Shown here: in pieces, positions 1-7,613 of the stretch
Position numbering within the stretch: position 1 is the first letter of the stretch
Layout: every line of letters starts with the position of its first letter
DNA from: Aequitasia blattaphilus
GTDB lineage: Bacteria > Bacillota > Clostridia > Lachnospirales > Lachnospiraceae
Assembly: GCF_024721305.1 (NCBI RefSeq)
Contig: NZ_JAMXOD010000023.1
Span: 1-40,397 of the forward strand
Length of the DNA stretch: 40,397 nucleotides
Direction: 5' to 3'
Position numbers and translations under genes: made by a program
The notes under the pieces: model-generated
Seen by the model: the letters and a program-made list of their open reading frames with translations, nothing else
The model's database searches: none
Told to the model about the DNA's origin: nothing

Positions 1-93
1 TTTTTCGGTTTGGAAGTAATGCTGACGAATGTTGTAGATGGCTTGATTGGTGAGAAGCTCACCACTTCTTGCAGCAAGGGAGGTCACTATTGT
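1..93. other. Unassigned left edge
   Basis: This stretch lies downstream of the polyferredoxin gene's stop and runs to the window edge. A short open frame exists on each strand, but neither has a start, a ribosome binding site or a recognisable motif inside the window. It may be the cut-off tail of a neighbouring gene. I see no terminator hairpin in it. Confidence 0.3.
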
Positions 94-669
94 TTATTCC
101 GTCGGATTTGATTTCACCTTACAAATCATCTGTGTCATTGTCCCCATCGGACAGTACACGCACCAGGAGCGAGGCATAAAAAGAAGCATTGTTGCCAGAC
201 CTAAAACGGTAGAGGTCAGCATGACACTGTAAAAACCAAATGCAAACTGTGCCACACCTGGAGCCACCATCGACGTGTTTACCCAGTTCCAGGGAAGCTT
301 AAATGTCCATAATAATGTGACTTTTTCCTGCAATGTTGCCCCACCAAAAACAAGATAGGTAGAGTAAAGCATCAAACCAAACATTGTCAAAAAGAATAGC
401 AAAAATCCATAGCGGAACCAAGGGGAACGAAGGAACTTCGGTGGAGTCTTCTTTCTTGATAAGCCACATCCTGCACCCAGTAATTCAAAGAGCTGTCCTC
501 GCCCACAATATTTATTACAGTAGGTCTTTCCACCACCGAAAAGAGAAATCAGCAATGGTGTGATGAAACAAATCATACCAAGCCATGCAAATAAAATATT
601 GAAAATCCCTAAAATAAGATACACCGCCGAGGCAATCCATAAATAATCAAACCATTGTTTCTTACGCAT
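94..669 (-). CDS. Membrane 4Fe-4S polyferredoxin (NapH/YccM-like)
   Basis: A 191-aa membrane protein, probably an electron-transfer subunit in the cytoplasmic membrane. Hydrophobic segments lie near residues 10-45, 85-110 and 140-165. Two cysteine clusters face each other: CNKYCGRGQLFELLGAGC near residues 51-68 and CVYCPMGTMTQMIC near 170-183. This is the paired Cys layout of the Fer4_5 family (NapH, CcoG, YccM). Its start overlaps the end of the upstream ferredoxin gene by 8 nt, so the two are translationally coupled. Together they likely feed electrons to a reductase; the nearby hcp and the shared operator point to Hcp, but that link is inference. The protein is shorter than NapH-type proteins and lacks extra ferredoxin domains, which the separate upstream ferredoxin may supply. 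Confidence 0.8.
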   Translation of the reverse strand: MRKKQWFDYLWIASAVYLILGIFNILFAWLGMICFITPLLISLFGGGKTYCNKYCGRGQLFELLGAGCGLSRKKTPPKFLRSPWFRYGFLLFFLTMFGLMLYSTYLVFGGATLQEKVTLLWTFKLPWNWVNTSMVAPGVAQFAFGFYSVMLTSTVLGLATMLLFMPRSWCVYCPMGTMTQMICKVKSNPTE

Positions 670-868
670 ATATTTCCTCCCTTATCACCACAGATATCGT
701 TCCTGCTGGACAGACCTTCTCACATTTTCCACATCCCACACAAGCATCCCCATCAACCACAGCACAAATTCCTTTGTGGATTAGAATGGCTTGCTTTGGA
801 CAATACTTTACGCAGTTTCCACAGGCTACACACTCCTTGTCAACTACAGCAATTTTTCCTTTTCTCAT
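662..868 (-). CDS. Small 2x[4Fe-4S] ferredoxin
   Basis: A 68-aa soluble ferredoxin with two classical cluster motifs, CVACGNCVKYCP near residues 13-24 and CVGCGKCEKVCP near 43-54. Each gives CxxCxxCxxxCP, so the protein should carry two [4Fe-4S] clusters as a low-potential electron carrier. It is the first gene of a two-gene operon and overlaps the membrane polyferredoxin gene by 8 nt. A GGAGG-type site (AAAGGAGGACGTT) precedes the ATG. A palindromic operator, TGTTGTAAAAACAACA, lies about 50 nt upstream. A related palindrome precedes the regulator/hcp pair, so the operon is probably controlled by the adjacent Crp/Fnr protein. Confidence 0.9.
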   Translation of the reverse strand: MRKGKIAVVDKECVACGNCVKYCPKQAILIHKGICAVVDGDACVGCGKCEKVCPAGTISVVIREEIYA

Positions 869-917
869 AACGTCCTCCTTTTTTTAACATACCTTAATAT
901 AGACTCTCCCAAAAGTC

Positions 918-933
918 TGTTGTAAAAACAACA
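918..933. promoter_or_regulatory. Crp/Fnr-type operator upstream of ferredoxin operon
   Basis: TGTTGTAAAAACAACA is a perfect inverted repeat with 6-bp arms and a 4-nt spacer. It lies between the ferredoxin operon and the regulator gene. It shares the core GTTGT-N4-ACAAC with the site at 1637-1652. Assignment to the neighbouring Crp/Fnr regulator is inference from position and symmetry. Confidence 0.6.
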
Positions 934-953
934 CAAGCCTTGTTCCCATTTTC

Positions 954-1625
954 TTATTGCGGTGTTTTCATTAATACAAACTTATTCTTATCAAACTGAA
1001 TAATGCCATCATCCCGCATTTTACAGAGAGTATTGGATAAGGCGCTACGTTCTACAGAAAGATAATCTGCAAACTCCTGACGATTAAAGGATATGGTGAA
1101 GCTATTGCTTCCCTTTGCGATTGCACAAGCAGATAAATAGGATAAGACCTTCTCTTTTGTGGTACGCTTCGTAATATGTTCCATCTTACGAGTCAGCAAG
1201 ATATTTTTATTCGCAATTACTTTCATCAAATTTCGAATCAGACGTGCATGAAAAATGCAGGCTGAGGAACAAGAGGTGAGGATTCTTCTCGAATCTACCA
1301 GTAAAAATACACCCTCTTCCTGAGCAATCACTGACACTGGCAATGCCGCTACCTCCCCACAAGAAAAAGCCTCTCCAAACATATCACCCTCCTGAACATC
1401 TGTCAGTATCGTACGATTCCCCCAATAGTCCTCTTGTACAACGTGAGCATTTCCCTGCAATACAATTCCCACATAATCAGGACGGTCTCCTGCATGAAAT
1501 ATGACAGCCCCCTTTTTAACTTTTATTTCTTTTGCATTTAAGCAGCTTAATAAAGACTCCATATCTTCCTCTGCAATACCGGCAAATAGCGGGCATCTTC
1601 TCATTACATCAAAATATTTTTTCAT
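954..1625 (-). CDS. Crp/Fnr-family regulator (HcpR-like)
   Basis: A 223-aa transcription factor. Residues about 8-125 form a cyclic-nucleotide-binding-type beta-roll (KKGAVIFHAGDRPDYVGIVL, then EGDMFGEAF). A dimer helix follows, and a Crp-type winged helix-turn-helix sits at the C-terminus (NRQEFADYLSVERSALSNTL near residues 180-199). The cysteines are not in the N-terminal CxxC arrangement of FNR, so a bound 4Fe-4S sensor is unlikely. It is divergent from hcp, the arrangement typical of HcpR/NO-responsive Crp-Fnr regulators. The intergenic palindrome at 1637-1652 suggests control of both hcp and itself, and the matching palindrome at 918-933 extends the regulon to the ferredoxin operon. The ligand is not evident; HcpR as its precise identity is a contextual guess. 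Confidence 0.85.
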   Translation of the reverse strand: MKKYFDVMRRCPLFAGIAEEDMESLLSCLNAKEIKVKKGAVIFHAGDRPDYVGIVLQGNAHVVQEDYWGNRTILTDVQEGDMFGEAFSCGEVAALPVSVIAQEEGVFLLVDSRRILTSCSSACIFHARLIRNLMKVIANKNILLTRKMEHITKRTTKEKVLSYLSACAIAKGSNSFTISFNRQEFADYLSVERSALSNTLCKMRDDGIIQFDKNKFVLMKTPQ

Positions 1626-1636
1626 TCTTTCTCCTT

Positions 1637-1652
1637 CGTTGTTTTAACAACC
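1637..1652. promoter_or_regulatory. Operator between regulator and hcp
   Basis: CGTTGTTTTAACAACC contains GTTGT-N4-ACAAC, the same core and spacing as the site at 918-933. It lies about 12 nt upstream of the regulator ATG and about 70 nt upstream of the hcp ATG. A degenerate third copy (TGTTGTTTTTATTGTA) follows at about 1657-1672. It is likely an autoregulatory and hcp operator. Confidence 0.6.
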
Positions 1653-1723
1653 GATATGTTGTTTTTATTGTATTATGATAGATTCGTAAAGTCAATAATC
1701 GAATGAAAATGGAGGATTTATTT

Positions 1724-3286
1724 ATGAGCAATATGTTTTGTTTTCAATGTGAACAAACTGCCGGCGGTAAAAGTTGTACTGGAAAGGCTGGCGTCTGTGG
1801 CAAACAAGATACCACAGCAAATTTTCAAGATAAACTAACCGGCGCATTAATCGGTCTGTCCCGTGCTGCAAAGCATAGTGTACCTACCGATAATACCCAC
1901 CGGATCATGATGGAAGGTCTTTTTACGACTGTCACAAACGTTAGTTTTAACGATAGCACCCTGCAGGATCTCATCGAAGAGATACATCGGGAGAAGGAAA
2001 AGTTATATGCCGGAGCTGAAGATATTGATATGAACACCATTTGGAATGGCAATGAAGATATCCGTTCTCTTAAGTCTCTTATCTTATTTGGAATCCGCGG
2101 TATGGCAGCCTATGCTTATCATGCTTACGTTCTTGGATACACAGACAATGATGTGAATCAATTTTTCTACGAGGCGTTATCTGCCATTGGAGAGGATTCC
2201 TTTGAAATCGCCCAGCTTCTTCCTATTGTGCTAAAAACAGGAGAAATTAATCTGAAATGTATGGAGCTTCTTAATCAGGCGAATACGGAATCCTATGGTA
2301 CTCCCGTACCTGTGACGGTACCTTTGACAGTAGAAAAAGGGCCTTTTATCGTAGTCAGCGGTCATGACCTTCTTGACTTAAAGCAGCTCTTAGAACAAAC
2401 CAAAGATAAAGGAATCAACATCTATACCCACGGAGAAATGTTGCCTGCTCACGGATATCCAAAGTTAAAGGAATATCCTCATTTAAAAGGGAACTTTGGT
2501 ACTGCGTGGCAAAACCAGCAAAAAGAATTTTTAGATATCCCGGCTCCTGTTCTATTTACAACAAACTGTTTAATGCCGGTAAAAGACAGTTATCGTGACC
2601 GCGTATTTACAACCGCAGTTGTTTCCTATCCAGAAATGGTACATATTGATGAAAGAAAGGATTTTACTCCTGTTATTGAAAAAGCCCTGGAACTAGGTGG
2701 TTACTCTCGGGATACTGAATTCACTGGTATCAATGGGGGCAAAACGGTAACAACCGGTTTTTCTCATGGCACTGTATTATCTGTAGCAGATAAAGTAATT
2801 GATGCCGTAAAAGCAGGTGACATCAGCCATTTCTTCCTTGTAGGCGGATGTGACGGCGCAAAGCCAGGCCGTAATTACTACACTGATTTTGTAAAACAGA
2901 CTCCAGAGGATTCTATTATCTTAACGCTTGCTTGTGGTAAATATCGATTTAATGATTTGAATTTGGGTGAAATCGGCGGACTGCCCAGAATTATGGATAT
3001 GGGACAATGCAATGACGCTTATTCTGCAATCAAGGTAGCTATTGCTTTAGCAGAAGCCTTTGACTGTGGCGTAAATGATTTGCCTTTGACCTTAGTGCTT
3101 TCATGGTATGAACAAAAAGCAGTTTGTATCCTGCTGACGTTGTTACATCTTGGTATTAAAAACATCTTGCTAGGACCAACTTTACCTGCATTTGTGTCAC
3201 CTAATATTTTAAACTTCCTGGTTGAAAATTATGCTCTGACACCTATTTCTACTCCTGAAGAAGACTTAAAGAAGATTCTGGGATAA
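1724..3286 (+). CDS. hcp: Hybrid cluster protein (hydroxylamine reductase)
   Basis: A 520-aa Fe-S protein. It begins MFCFQCEQTAGGKSC and has the N-terminal cubane-cluster ligands C6, C9, C18 and C25 (Cx2Cx8Cx6C). Downstream it has the hybrid-cluster regions: GHDLLDLKQLLEQ, the TNCLMPVKDSY loop, GGCDGAKPGRNYYTDF and LACGKYRFNDL. Hcp proteins reduce hydroxylamine or nitric oxide and act in nitrosative stress defence, usually with a ferredoxin or Hcr as electron donor. No hcr gene is present, but a ferredoxin operon sits across the divergent regulator. I chose the ATG at 1724 because GGAGG lies 8 nt upstream; an in-frame ATG at 1703 has no ribosome binding site. A strong stem-loop follows the stop. 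Confidence 0.95.
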   Translation: MSNMFCFQCEQTAGGKSCTGKAGVCGKQDTTANFQDKLTGALIGLSRAAKHSVPTDNTHRIMMEGLFTTVTNVSFNDSTLQDLIEEIHREKEKLYAGAEDIDMNTIWNGNEDIRSLKSLILFGIRGMAAYAYHAYVLGYTDNDVNQFFYEALSAIGEDSFEIAQLLPIVLKTGEINLKCMELLNQANTESYGTPVPVTVPLTVEKGPFIVVSGHDLLDLKQLLEQTKDKGINIYTHGEMLPAHGYPKLKEYPHLKGNFGTAWQNQQKEFLDIPAPVLFTTNCLMPVKDSYRDRVFTTAVVSYPEMVHIDERKDFTPVIEKALELGGYSRDTEFTGINGGKTVTTGFSHGTVLSVADKVIDAVKAGDISHFFLVGGCDGAKPGRNYYTDFVKQTPEDSIILTLACGKYRFNDLNLGEIGGLPRIMDMGQCNDAYSAIKVAIALAEAFDCGVNDLPLTLVLSWYEQKAVCILLTLLHLGIKNILLGPTLPAFVSPNILNFLVENYALTPISTPEEDLKKILG

Positions 3287-3294
3287 TCAAGACT

Positions 3295-3331
3295 ATTTGA
3301 AAAGGAGCTGCTGGGCAGCTCCTTTTCAAAT
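3295..3331. terminator. Bidirectional stem-loop terminator after hcp
   Basis: The 17-bp perfect stem ATTTGAAAAGGAGCTGC / GCAGCTCCTTTTCAAAT has a 3-nt loop (TGG). The A/T-rich foot supplies the U tract in both directions. It separates the convergent hcp and RelA/SpoT-domain genes. Confidence 0.85.
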
Positions 3332-3353
3332 TGGTCCTCAGACACTCCCACCC

Positions 3354-4343
3354 CTAGTCAATTAAATCATTCTGAAACTCAGACAAATGCTCAAAGGGAA
3401 GAATGAGTCTTCCTCTAAAAAGCCCACAGCCATCATTGACTACACTGTTACTGACAGCTCCAAACATATTTACATCAACCTTTGATAAATCAAGTGTATG
3501 GAGCTTAACAACCCGTTCAAAGGCTTCATCAAAACAGAGACATTCCCCTATCGGTATTTTATCTCTTCTTGTTCTCTCTGTTTCTTGCCGCTTCTCATAT
3601 CCTAAATGATTCGCTGGACCAATTTCCGCATAATCATCCATTTCTTTGGTTCGCAATTGTACCTCTATATAACTTCTGGCAAGATTGTCATATAATGTGA
3701 TATGAAGAGATTCATAGCCACTTGAATCAGTGTTTTCTATATAATCTCTATAATATGGTCTTAGGTTTTCTTTTAGTTTGTCTGAATACTTTGCTCCCTC
3801 TCGCTCTGAAACCTCTATGCTAAAGCCTCGTTCTTCTAAGAATTCCGGTATTATATTTGCTATCTGGTAAAGGTAATCCAACTCAATTTCTTTTCGGTTA
3901 TCGCCTTCCTTGATATGACACTTTGGTAAGGATATCACAATGCGATAAGCAATCAAATCTCTAAAACAGCTCAGTTTCTGTTTTAAATTCTCGATTGAAG
4001 GAAATTCTCCGTATTCTCTATAGTAATCATAGATATGCTTCACAATATATCCGTTAAATTTCTCTTCTGCACGAATCAATGATTTTATTCGCCCTTTGAA
4101 GGTAAATGCAAGAAATGGATATTCTTTAGACATCAGCTTATACAATTCTCGAATTCGTTGTGACTGTGATGTTAAAAAATCGTTGTGTTCCAACATATCT
4201 ATTTGTTGTAATAAGAAATTGCAGTGAACCATATCAATGCTGTTGTGGGTTTCAATGGAGACCTTCCTTAATTCTTTCCCGTACATCTGTAGAATTTTTA
4301 GTACAGTATATCCAGAGTACAAATAATCATTTAGTGTTATCAT
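3354..4343 (-). CDS. RelA/SpoT-domain protein (putative small alarmone synthetase)
   Basis: A 329-aa protein with a RelA_SpoT nucleotidyltransferase core. Motifs run in order: AFTFKGRIKSLIRAEEKFNG near residue 80, FRDLIAYRIVIS near 127-138 (the R-D-x-x-x-x-R element that binds donor ATP), SSGYESLHITLYD near 207-219 and IEVQLRTKEMDDYAEIGPAN near 226-245. These match the synthetase half of (p)ppGpp synthetases. No HD hydrolase, TGS or ACT domain is present, so it is a stand-alone synthetase-like enzyme. At 329 residues it is longer than RelQ or RelP (about 210-230 aa), with a roughly 70-residue helical N-terminus and a C-terminal tail. It could make (p)ppGpp, or it could be a toxin-type SAS; I see no antitoxin partner next to it. 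The ribosome binding site is GGGGGGAT. Confidence 0.75.
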   Translation of the reverse strand: MITLNDYLYSGYTVLKILQMYGKELRKVSIETHNSIDMVHCNFLLQQIDMLEHNDFLTSQSQRIRELYKLMSKEYPFLAFTFKGRIKSLIRAEEKFNGYIVKHIYDYYREYGEFPSIENLKQKLSCFRDLIAYRIVISLPKCHIKEGDNRKEIELDYLYQIANIIPEFLEERGFSIEVSEREGAKYSDKLKENLRPYYRDYIENTDSSGYESLHITLYDNLARSYIEVQLRTKEMDDYAEIGPANHLGYEKRQETERTRRDKIPIGECLCFDEAFERVVKLHTLDLSKVDVNMFGAVSNSVVNDGCGLFRGRLILPFEHLSEFQNDLID

Positions 4344-4375
4344 AATTGTTTTGATCCCCCCTTTTTATTGGACGT

Positions 4376-4404
4376 AAAAAGACGTCCTGCTTACGCAGAA
4401 CGCC
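4376..4404 (-). terminator. Terminator downstream of nitroreductase
   Basis: On the minus strand GGCGTTCTGC-GTAA-GCAGGACGTC forms a 10-bp stem with two G-U pairs, followed by TTTTT. It ends the nitroreductase transcript before the RelA/SpoT-domain gene. Confidence 0.75.
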
Positions 4405-4446
4405 TTTGTTCTTCTTTTATGATAATACACTATTCATAAGGAAATA

Positions 4447-5136
4447 TCAAACCAAACGTGGATTTTCTGTTTTCCATTCAAAATTTTCCTCACCGGCTCC
4501 CAGAGCAAAATGATACTTTCCAATACCCAAGTCCACCCCTGATAAATGGCCGTTACCATATGTAATCTGCACTTGTTTACCTTCTCCTATGACTTTAAAA
4601 GCTTGCTTATTTAATGCTGTTGGTGCAAGCAATAACGCCTCTACACCATTTTTAAACCATTGTGGAACAACACTCCCTTTATATTCACTTATTTCCGTTG
4701 CCACCTTAGATTTATGAGGAACTCCTTGTGTTTCGCCATAACCTACGGCTATAATTCCATTTATTTTCACATGATCCATTGCTAGATTCTTCTGAGCTCC
4801 TTTCTTGTTAAACATGCCACCTACCCACCAAGTGTTGAGCCCCATTGTCTGTGCATAAAGAATCAAATCGGTACCACAATACCCCAGCTTTTCATCCAAG
4901 TCTAATGTTTCGGTACCTGCAAGGATAAAATAATTATTCACACCTCTTGCCAATATCATTTTAGCTATACCGCTAAGACCTTCTGAATTATGAGTTACTA
5001 ATGCAAGGTTAAGGCCATGAACTTTATTATTGTCTGCAATCCTTTCCTTTAGACACGAAACAATATCTGCCGGGATATCCTTATTTTTATACTTTCGAAC
5101 TGTATGTCTCTCTTTCATTGCTTCTTTCATTGTCAT
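4447..5136 (-). CDS. Nitroreductase-family protein
   Basis: A 229-aa FMN-dependent nitroreductase-fold protein. The N-terminus carries the family signature MKEAMKERHTVRKYKNKDI, whose Arg residues contact FMN phosphate. The central LGYCGTDLILYAQTMGLNTWWVGG and GIIAVGYGE elements are typical of the 'NAD(P)H nitroreductase TM1586'-type branch. The substrate cannot be predicted. I start at the ATG at 5136 (MTMKEAM) because GGAGCG lies about 10 nt upstream; a longer frame reaches 5208 but adds a non-homologous hydrophobic stretch and has no good ribosome site. The gene stands alone and ends in its own terminator. Confidence 0.8.
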   Translation of the reverse strand: MTMKEAMKERHTVRKYKNKDIPADIVSCLKERIADNNKVHGLNLALVTHNSEGLSGIAKMILARGVNNYFILAGTETLDLDEKLGYCGTDLILYAQTMGLNTWWVGGMFNKKGAQKNLAMDHVKINGIIAVGYGETQGVPHKSKVATEISEYKGSVVPQWFKNGVEALLLAPTALNKQAFKVIGEGKQVQITYGNGHLSGVDLGIGKYHFALGAGEENFEWKTENPRLV

Positions 5137-5280
5137 CAAATATATCGCTCCTATATACATTATTGTGTTTGCTTGCTTATATAAACATGATACCACATAT
5201 CTTATCATACTAAAGCTCTGTTTACTATATTCTTCACTAATACAAGCAATTTTCTAATTAAGGTGAAATGCAATACGACT

Positions 5281-5337
5281 ATTATTCCGTTAATTCAATC
5301 ATTATTGTTCCGATATCCTTGATATTATTCCGCTAAT
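5281..5337. promoter_or_regulatory. Paired ATTATTCCG(T/C)TAAT repeats upstream of fic
   Basis: ATTATTCCGTTAAT (5281-5294) and ATTATTCCGCTAAT (5324-5337) are near-identical direct copies spaced 43 bp. Each is itself an ATTA-N6-TAAT palindrome. They lie just upstream of the Fic gene, whose product has an N-terminal DNA-binding domain, so autoregulation is plausible but unproven. Confidence 0.4.
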
Positions 5338-5371
5338 AGGATATGCTATCTGTAAGATTGGAGTGATAATT

Positions 5372-6259
5372 ATGTTTATGACTGTAAAACAAGCTTCTGA
5401 AAAATGGGGTATTTCAGATAGACGTGTACGCATTTTATGTAATGAGGGTAAAATAGATGGCGCTTTTCAAAAAGGGCGCGCTTGGAAGATTCCCAGTGAT
5501 GCACAAAAACCAGCTGATGGAAGATATAAATCGAATGAAAGTATGTTGGATATGATTGACCGCAAAAAAGCTGAATTAGACGCAAAGAGACCTCTCACCC
5601 CAGGTGAAGTTGCAAGGTTAACTGACGAGTTCATTGTTGAATACACCTATAACTCAAATGCGATAGAAGGAAACACACTAACCTTACGAGAAACCGATAT
5701 GGTTCTTAGAGGTCTTACAATTGACAGCAAGCCACTAAAAGACCATATGGCGGCAGTTGGACATAAAGAGGCCTTTGAATTCGTCAATGCTTCCGTGCAA
5801 GAAGCCAAGCCACTTGCTGAAAGTATTATTAAACAGATACATTATCTCATATTAGTGGACAAAAAAGAGGATCGTGGGGTTTATCGAAAAATACCTGTTC
5901 GGATTATGGGTGCCAAACACGAACCCGTACAGCCCTACTTAATTGAACCAAGCATGGGACAACTTCTTATGAACTTCTCAGAAAACACAGAGCATATCAT
6001 TCCTCGCTTAGCAAAATTTCATATACAGTTTGAAGCGATACACCCATTTATCGATGGAAATGGGAGAACTGGAAGATTGCTTGTAAACCTTGAATTAATG
6101 AAAGCCGGATATCCCCCCATTGACATAAAGTTTGCAGACCGATTAGCCTATTACAACGCTTTCGATGAGTTTCATACCAAGAAAAAAACAAATGCTATGG
6201 AAAAACTTTTTGCCAACTATCTAAACCAAAAATTAGATATTTATTTAAACATGCTATAA
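5372..6259 (+). CDS. Fic-domain protein with N-terminal helix-turn-helix
   Basis: A 295-aa fusion. Residues 1-50 form an excisionase/MerR-like DNA-binding domain (TVKQASEKWGISDRRVRILC, then GRAWKIPSDA). The rest is a Fic domain with catalytic motif HPFIDGNGRTGR (HPFx[DE]GNGRxxR) near residue 222. It has an N-terminal inhibitory helix motif in TYNSNAIEGNTLT (class II [ST]xxxE[GN]). Fic enzymes usually transfer AMP to Ser/Thr/Tyr of a protein target; the target is unknown. All catalytic residues are intact. The start at 5372 is preferred because GGAG is 8-9 nt upstream; a GTG at 5363 would overlap that site. The paired repeats upstream may be its own operator. It is flanked by opposite-strand genes, so monocistronic. 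Confidence 0.9.
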   Translation: MFMTVKQASEKWGISDRRVRILCNEGKIDGAFQKGRAWKIPSDAQKPADGRYKSNESMLDMIDRKKAELDAKRPLTPGEVARLTDEFIVEYTYNSNAIEGNTLTLRETDMVLRGLTIDSKPLKDHMAAVGHKEAFEFVNASVQEAKPLAESIIKQIHYLILVDKKEDRGVYRKIPVRIMGAKHEPVQPYLIEPSMGQLLMNFSENTEHIIPRLAKFHIQFEAIHPFIDGNGRTGRLLVNLELMKAGYPPIDIKFADRLAYYNAFDEFHTKKKTNAMEKLFANYLNQKLDIYLNML

Positions 6260-6282
6260 GTCAACAACGTAACCATCAGACC

Positions 6283-7494
6283 TTAACGTTCCACGCAATG
6301 TTTTAAGGATTTCTTGCTCTCTTCCCAGCGCTTACAAAGCAAAATACCAACTAACAAAAGTATGGGGAAAATAATTGCAGCCAATATTCCCACCTTAAGG
6401 TTGTCATGATACCTACTAGATATTAGTCCCACCAGCGTTGGTCCCCCAGAGCAGCCAATATCGCCACCAAGGGCAAGCATGGCAAACAATGCTGTTCCAC
6501 CATTTCCCATAGCAGATGCCGCCTTACTAAAGGTGCCGGGCCACATAATTCCTACCGACAATCCACAAACCCCACAAGCGATTAAACTCAGCTGAGGGCT
6601 AGGCAGCAATGAAACCCCGAGATAAGAGGCAACGCAAAGGAGACTGCTGTAGATCATGAAACGGTCCAAATTAATCCGGTCTCCGTACTTTCCATAAAAC
6701 AGTCTGGATAGTCCCATCATAATAGCAAACATCATTGGTCCCGCCAAATCCCCCAAAGATTTGGTGATACCCAGGCCTCTTTCAGCAAATACAGAAGCCC
6801 ACTGACTCACTGCCTGTTCACTTGCACCGGCACAAATCATCATAATAAGCAGCACCCAGAAAAGCTTCATTTTAAATAAATCCTTAAGCTGCAAGCCTGA
6901 CTCACCCTCTGGAAGCAGAGGAGCAATCGGTACTTTTATAAAGGCCAAAGCGTTACCTAGGGGAATGACCGCCCAGATAATCGTCAATACTTTCCAGTTA
7001 CTGATTCCAATGAACTGAAAAAACAAGGTAGATAGTGCTACTACTCCTACATGACCCCAGCAGTAAAAAGAATGAAGCATGCTCATAGCTCTTTCTTTAT
7101 TTTCTGAAGGACAAGCCTCCACCACAGGACTTACTAACACCTCCAAGAGTCCACCACCAATCGCGTATATTATAACGGCTGTTAATACACCTGCATAAGA
7201 ATTTTTCATGATTTCTGGCAGAAAGGTGAGTGCAATAAGTCCTCCAGCAGCAAATAGATGTGCCAGCACCATGGAAATCCGGTAGCCAATACGGTCTATA
7301 AACTTAATTGATAACACGTCCACTAAAAGCTGAACCCCGAAATTGATGGTGACTAACATCGTGAGCTGTGAAAAAGAAATATGATACGTTCTGCCAAATG
7401 TCAGAAACAGCAGGGGTGCAAAGTTATTAACGATAGCCTGAACAATATAGCCGATAAAGCAGGCTACTATAGTTTTATTGTATTTATTACTCAT
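6283..7494 (-). CDS. MFS transporter
   Basis: A 403-aa, about 12-helix permease of the major facilitator superfamily. The N-terminal half has the family loop LVDVLSIKFIDRIGYRIS between helices 2 and 3 (the motif A position), and the second half repeats it as RLFYGKYGDRINLDRFM. A positively charged tail (CKRWEESKKSLKHC) lies in the cytoplasm. It resembles FucP/YfmO-like sugar or small-molecule permeases but the substrate is not readable. It is divergently transcribed from the AraC regulator at 7614. Three repeats in the shared intergenic region suggest direct control by that regulator. Confidence 0.8.
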   Translation of the reverse strand: MSNKYNKTIVACFIGYIVQAIVNNFAPLLFLTFGRTYHISFSQLTMLVTINFGVQLLVDVLSIKFIDRIGYRISMVLAHLFAAGGLIALTFLPEIMKNSYAGVLTAVIIYAIGGGLLEVLVSPVVEACPSENKERAMSMLHSFYCWGHVGVVALSTLFFQFIGISNWKVLTIIWAVIPLGNALAFIKVPIAPLLPEGESGLQLKDLFKMKLFWVLLIMMICAGASEQAVSQWASVFAERGLGITKSLGDLAGPMMFAIMMGLSRLFYGKYGDRINLDRFMIYSSLLCVASYLGVSLLPSPQLSLIACGVCGLSVGIMWPGTFSKAASAMGNGGTALFAMLALGGDIGCSGGPTLVGLISSRYHDNLKVGILAAIIFPILLLVGILLCKRWEESKKSLKHCVER

Positions 7495-7530
7495 GATGTT
7501 AATCTCTCCCGTTTTATTTTGTTTATTCTT

Positions 7531-7599
7531 ATAGGACTATATCACATCTTATCTTCACTTTCATTGGACTAAATCGGATTTTTATAGTACTATATCACA
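7531..7599. promoter_or_regulatory. Direct-repeat operator between MFS and AraC genes
   Basis: ATAGGACTATATCACA (7531-7546) and ATAGTACTATATCACA (7584-7599) differ at one base and are in the same orientation. A degenerate third copy (ATTGGACTAAATCGGA, 7563-7578) lies between them. Start-to-start spacings of 32 and 21 bp put all three on roughly the same face of the helix, as expected for AraC-family sites. Confidence 0.6.
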
Positions 7600-7613
7600 A
7601 AAGAGGTGATTAA

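Noticed and set aside
47-232. Plus-strand 61-codon open frame at the left edge
   Set aside because: It runs antisense through the polyferredoxin gene and has no ribosome site or family resemblance.
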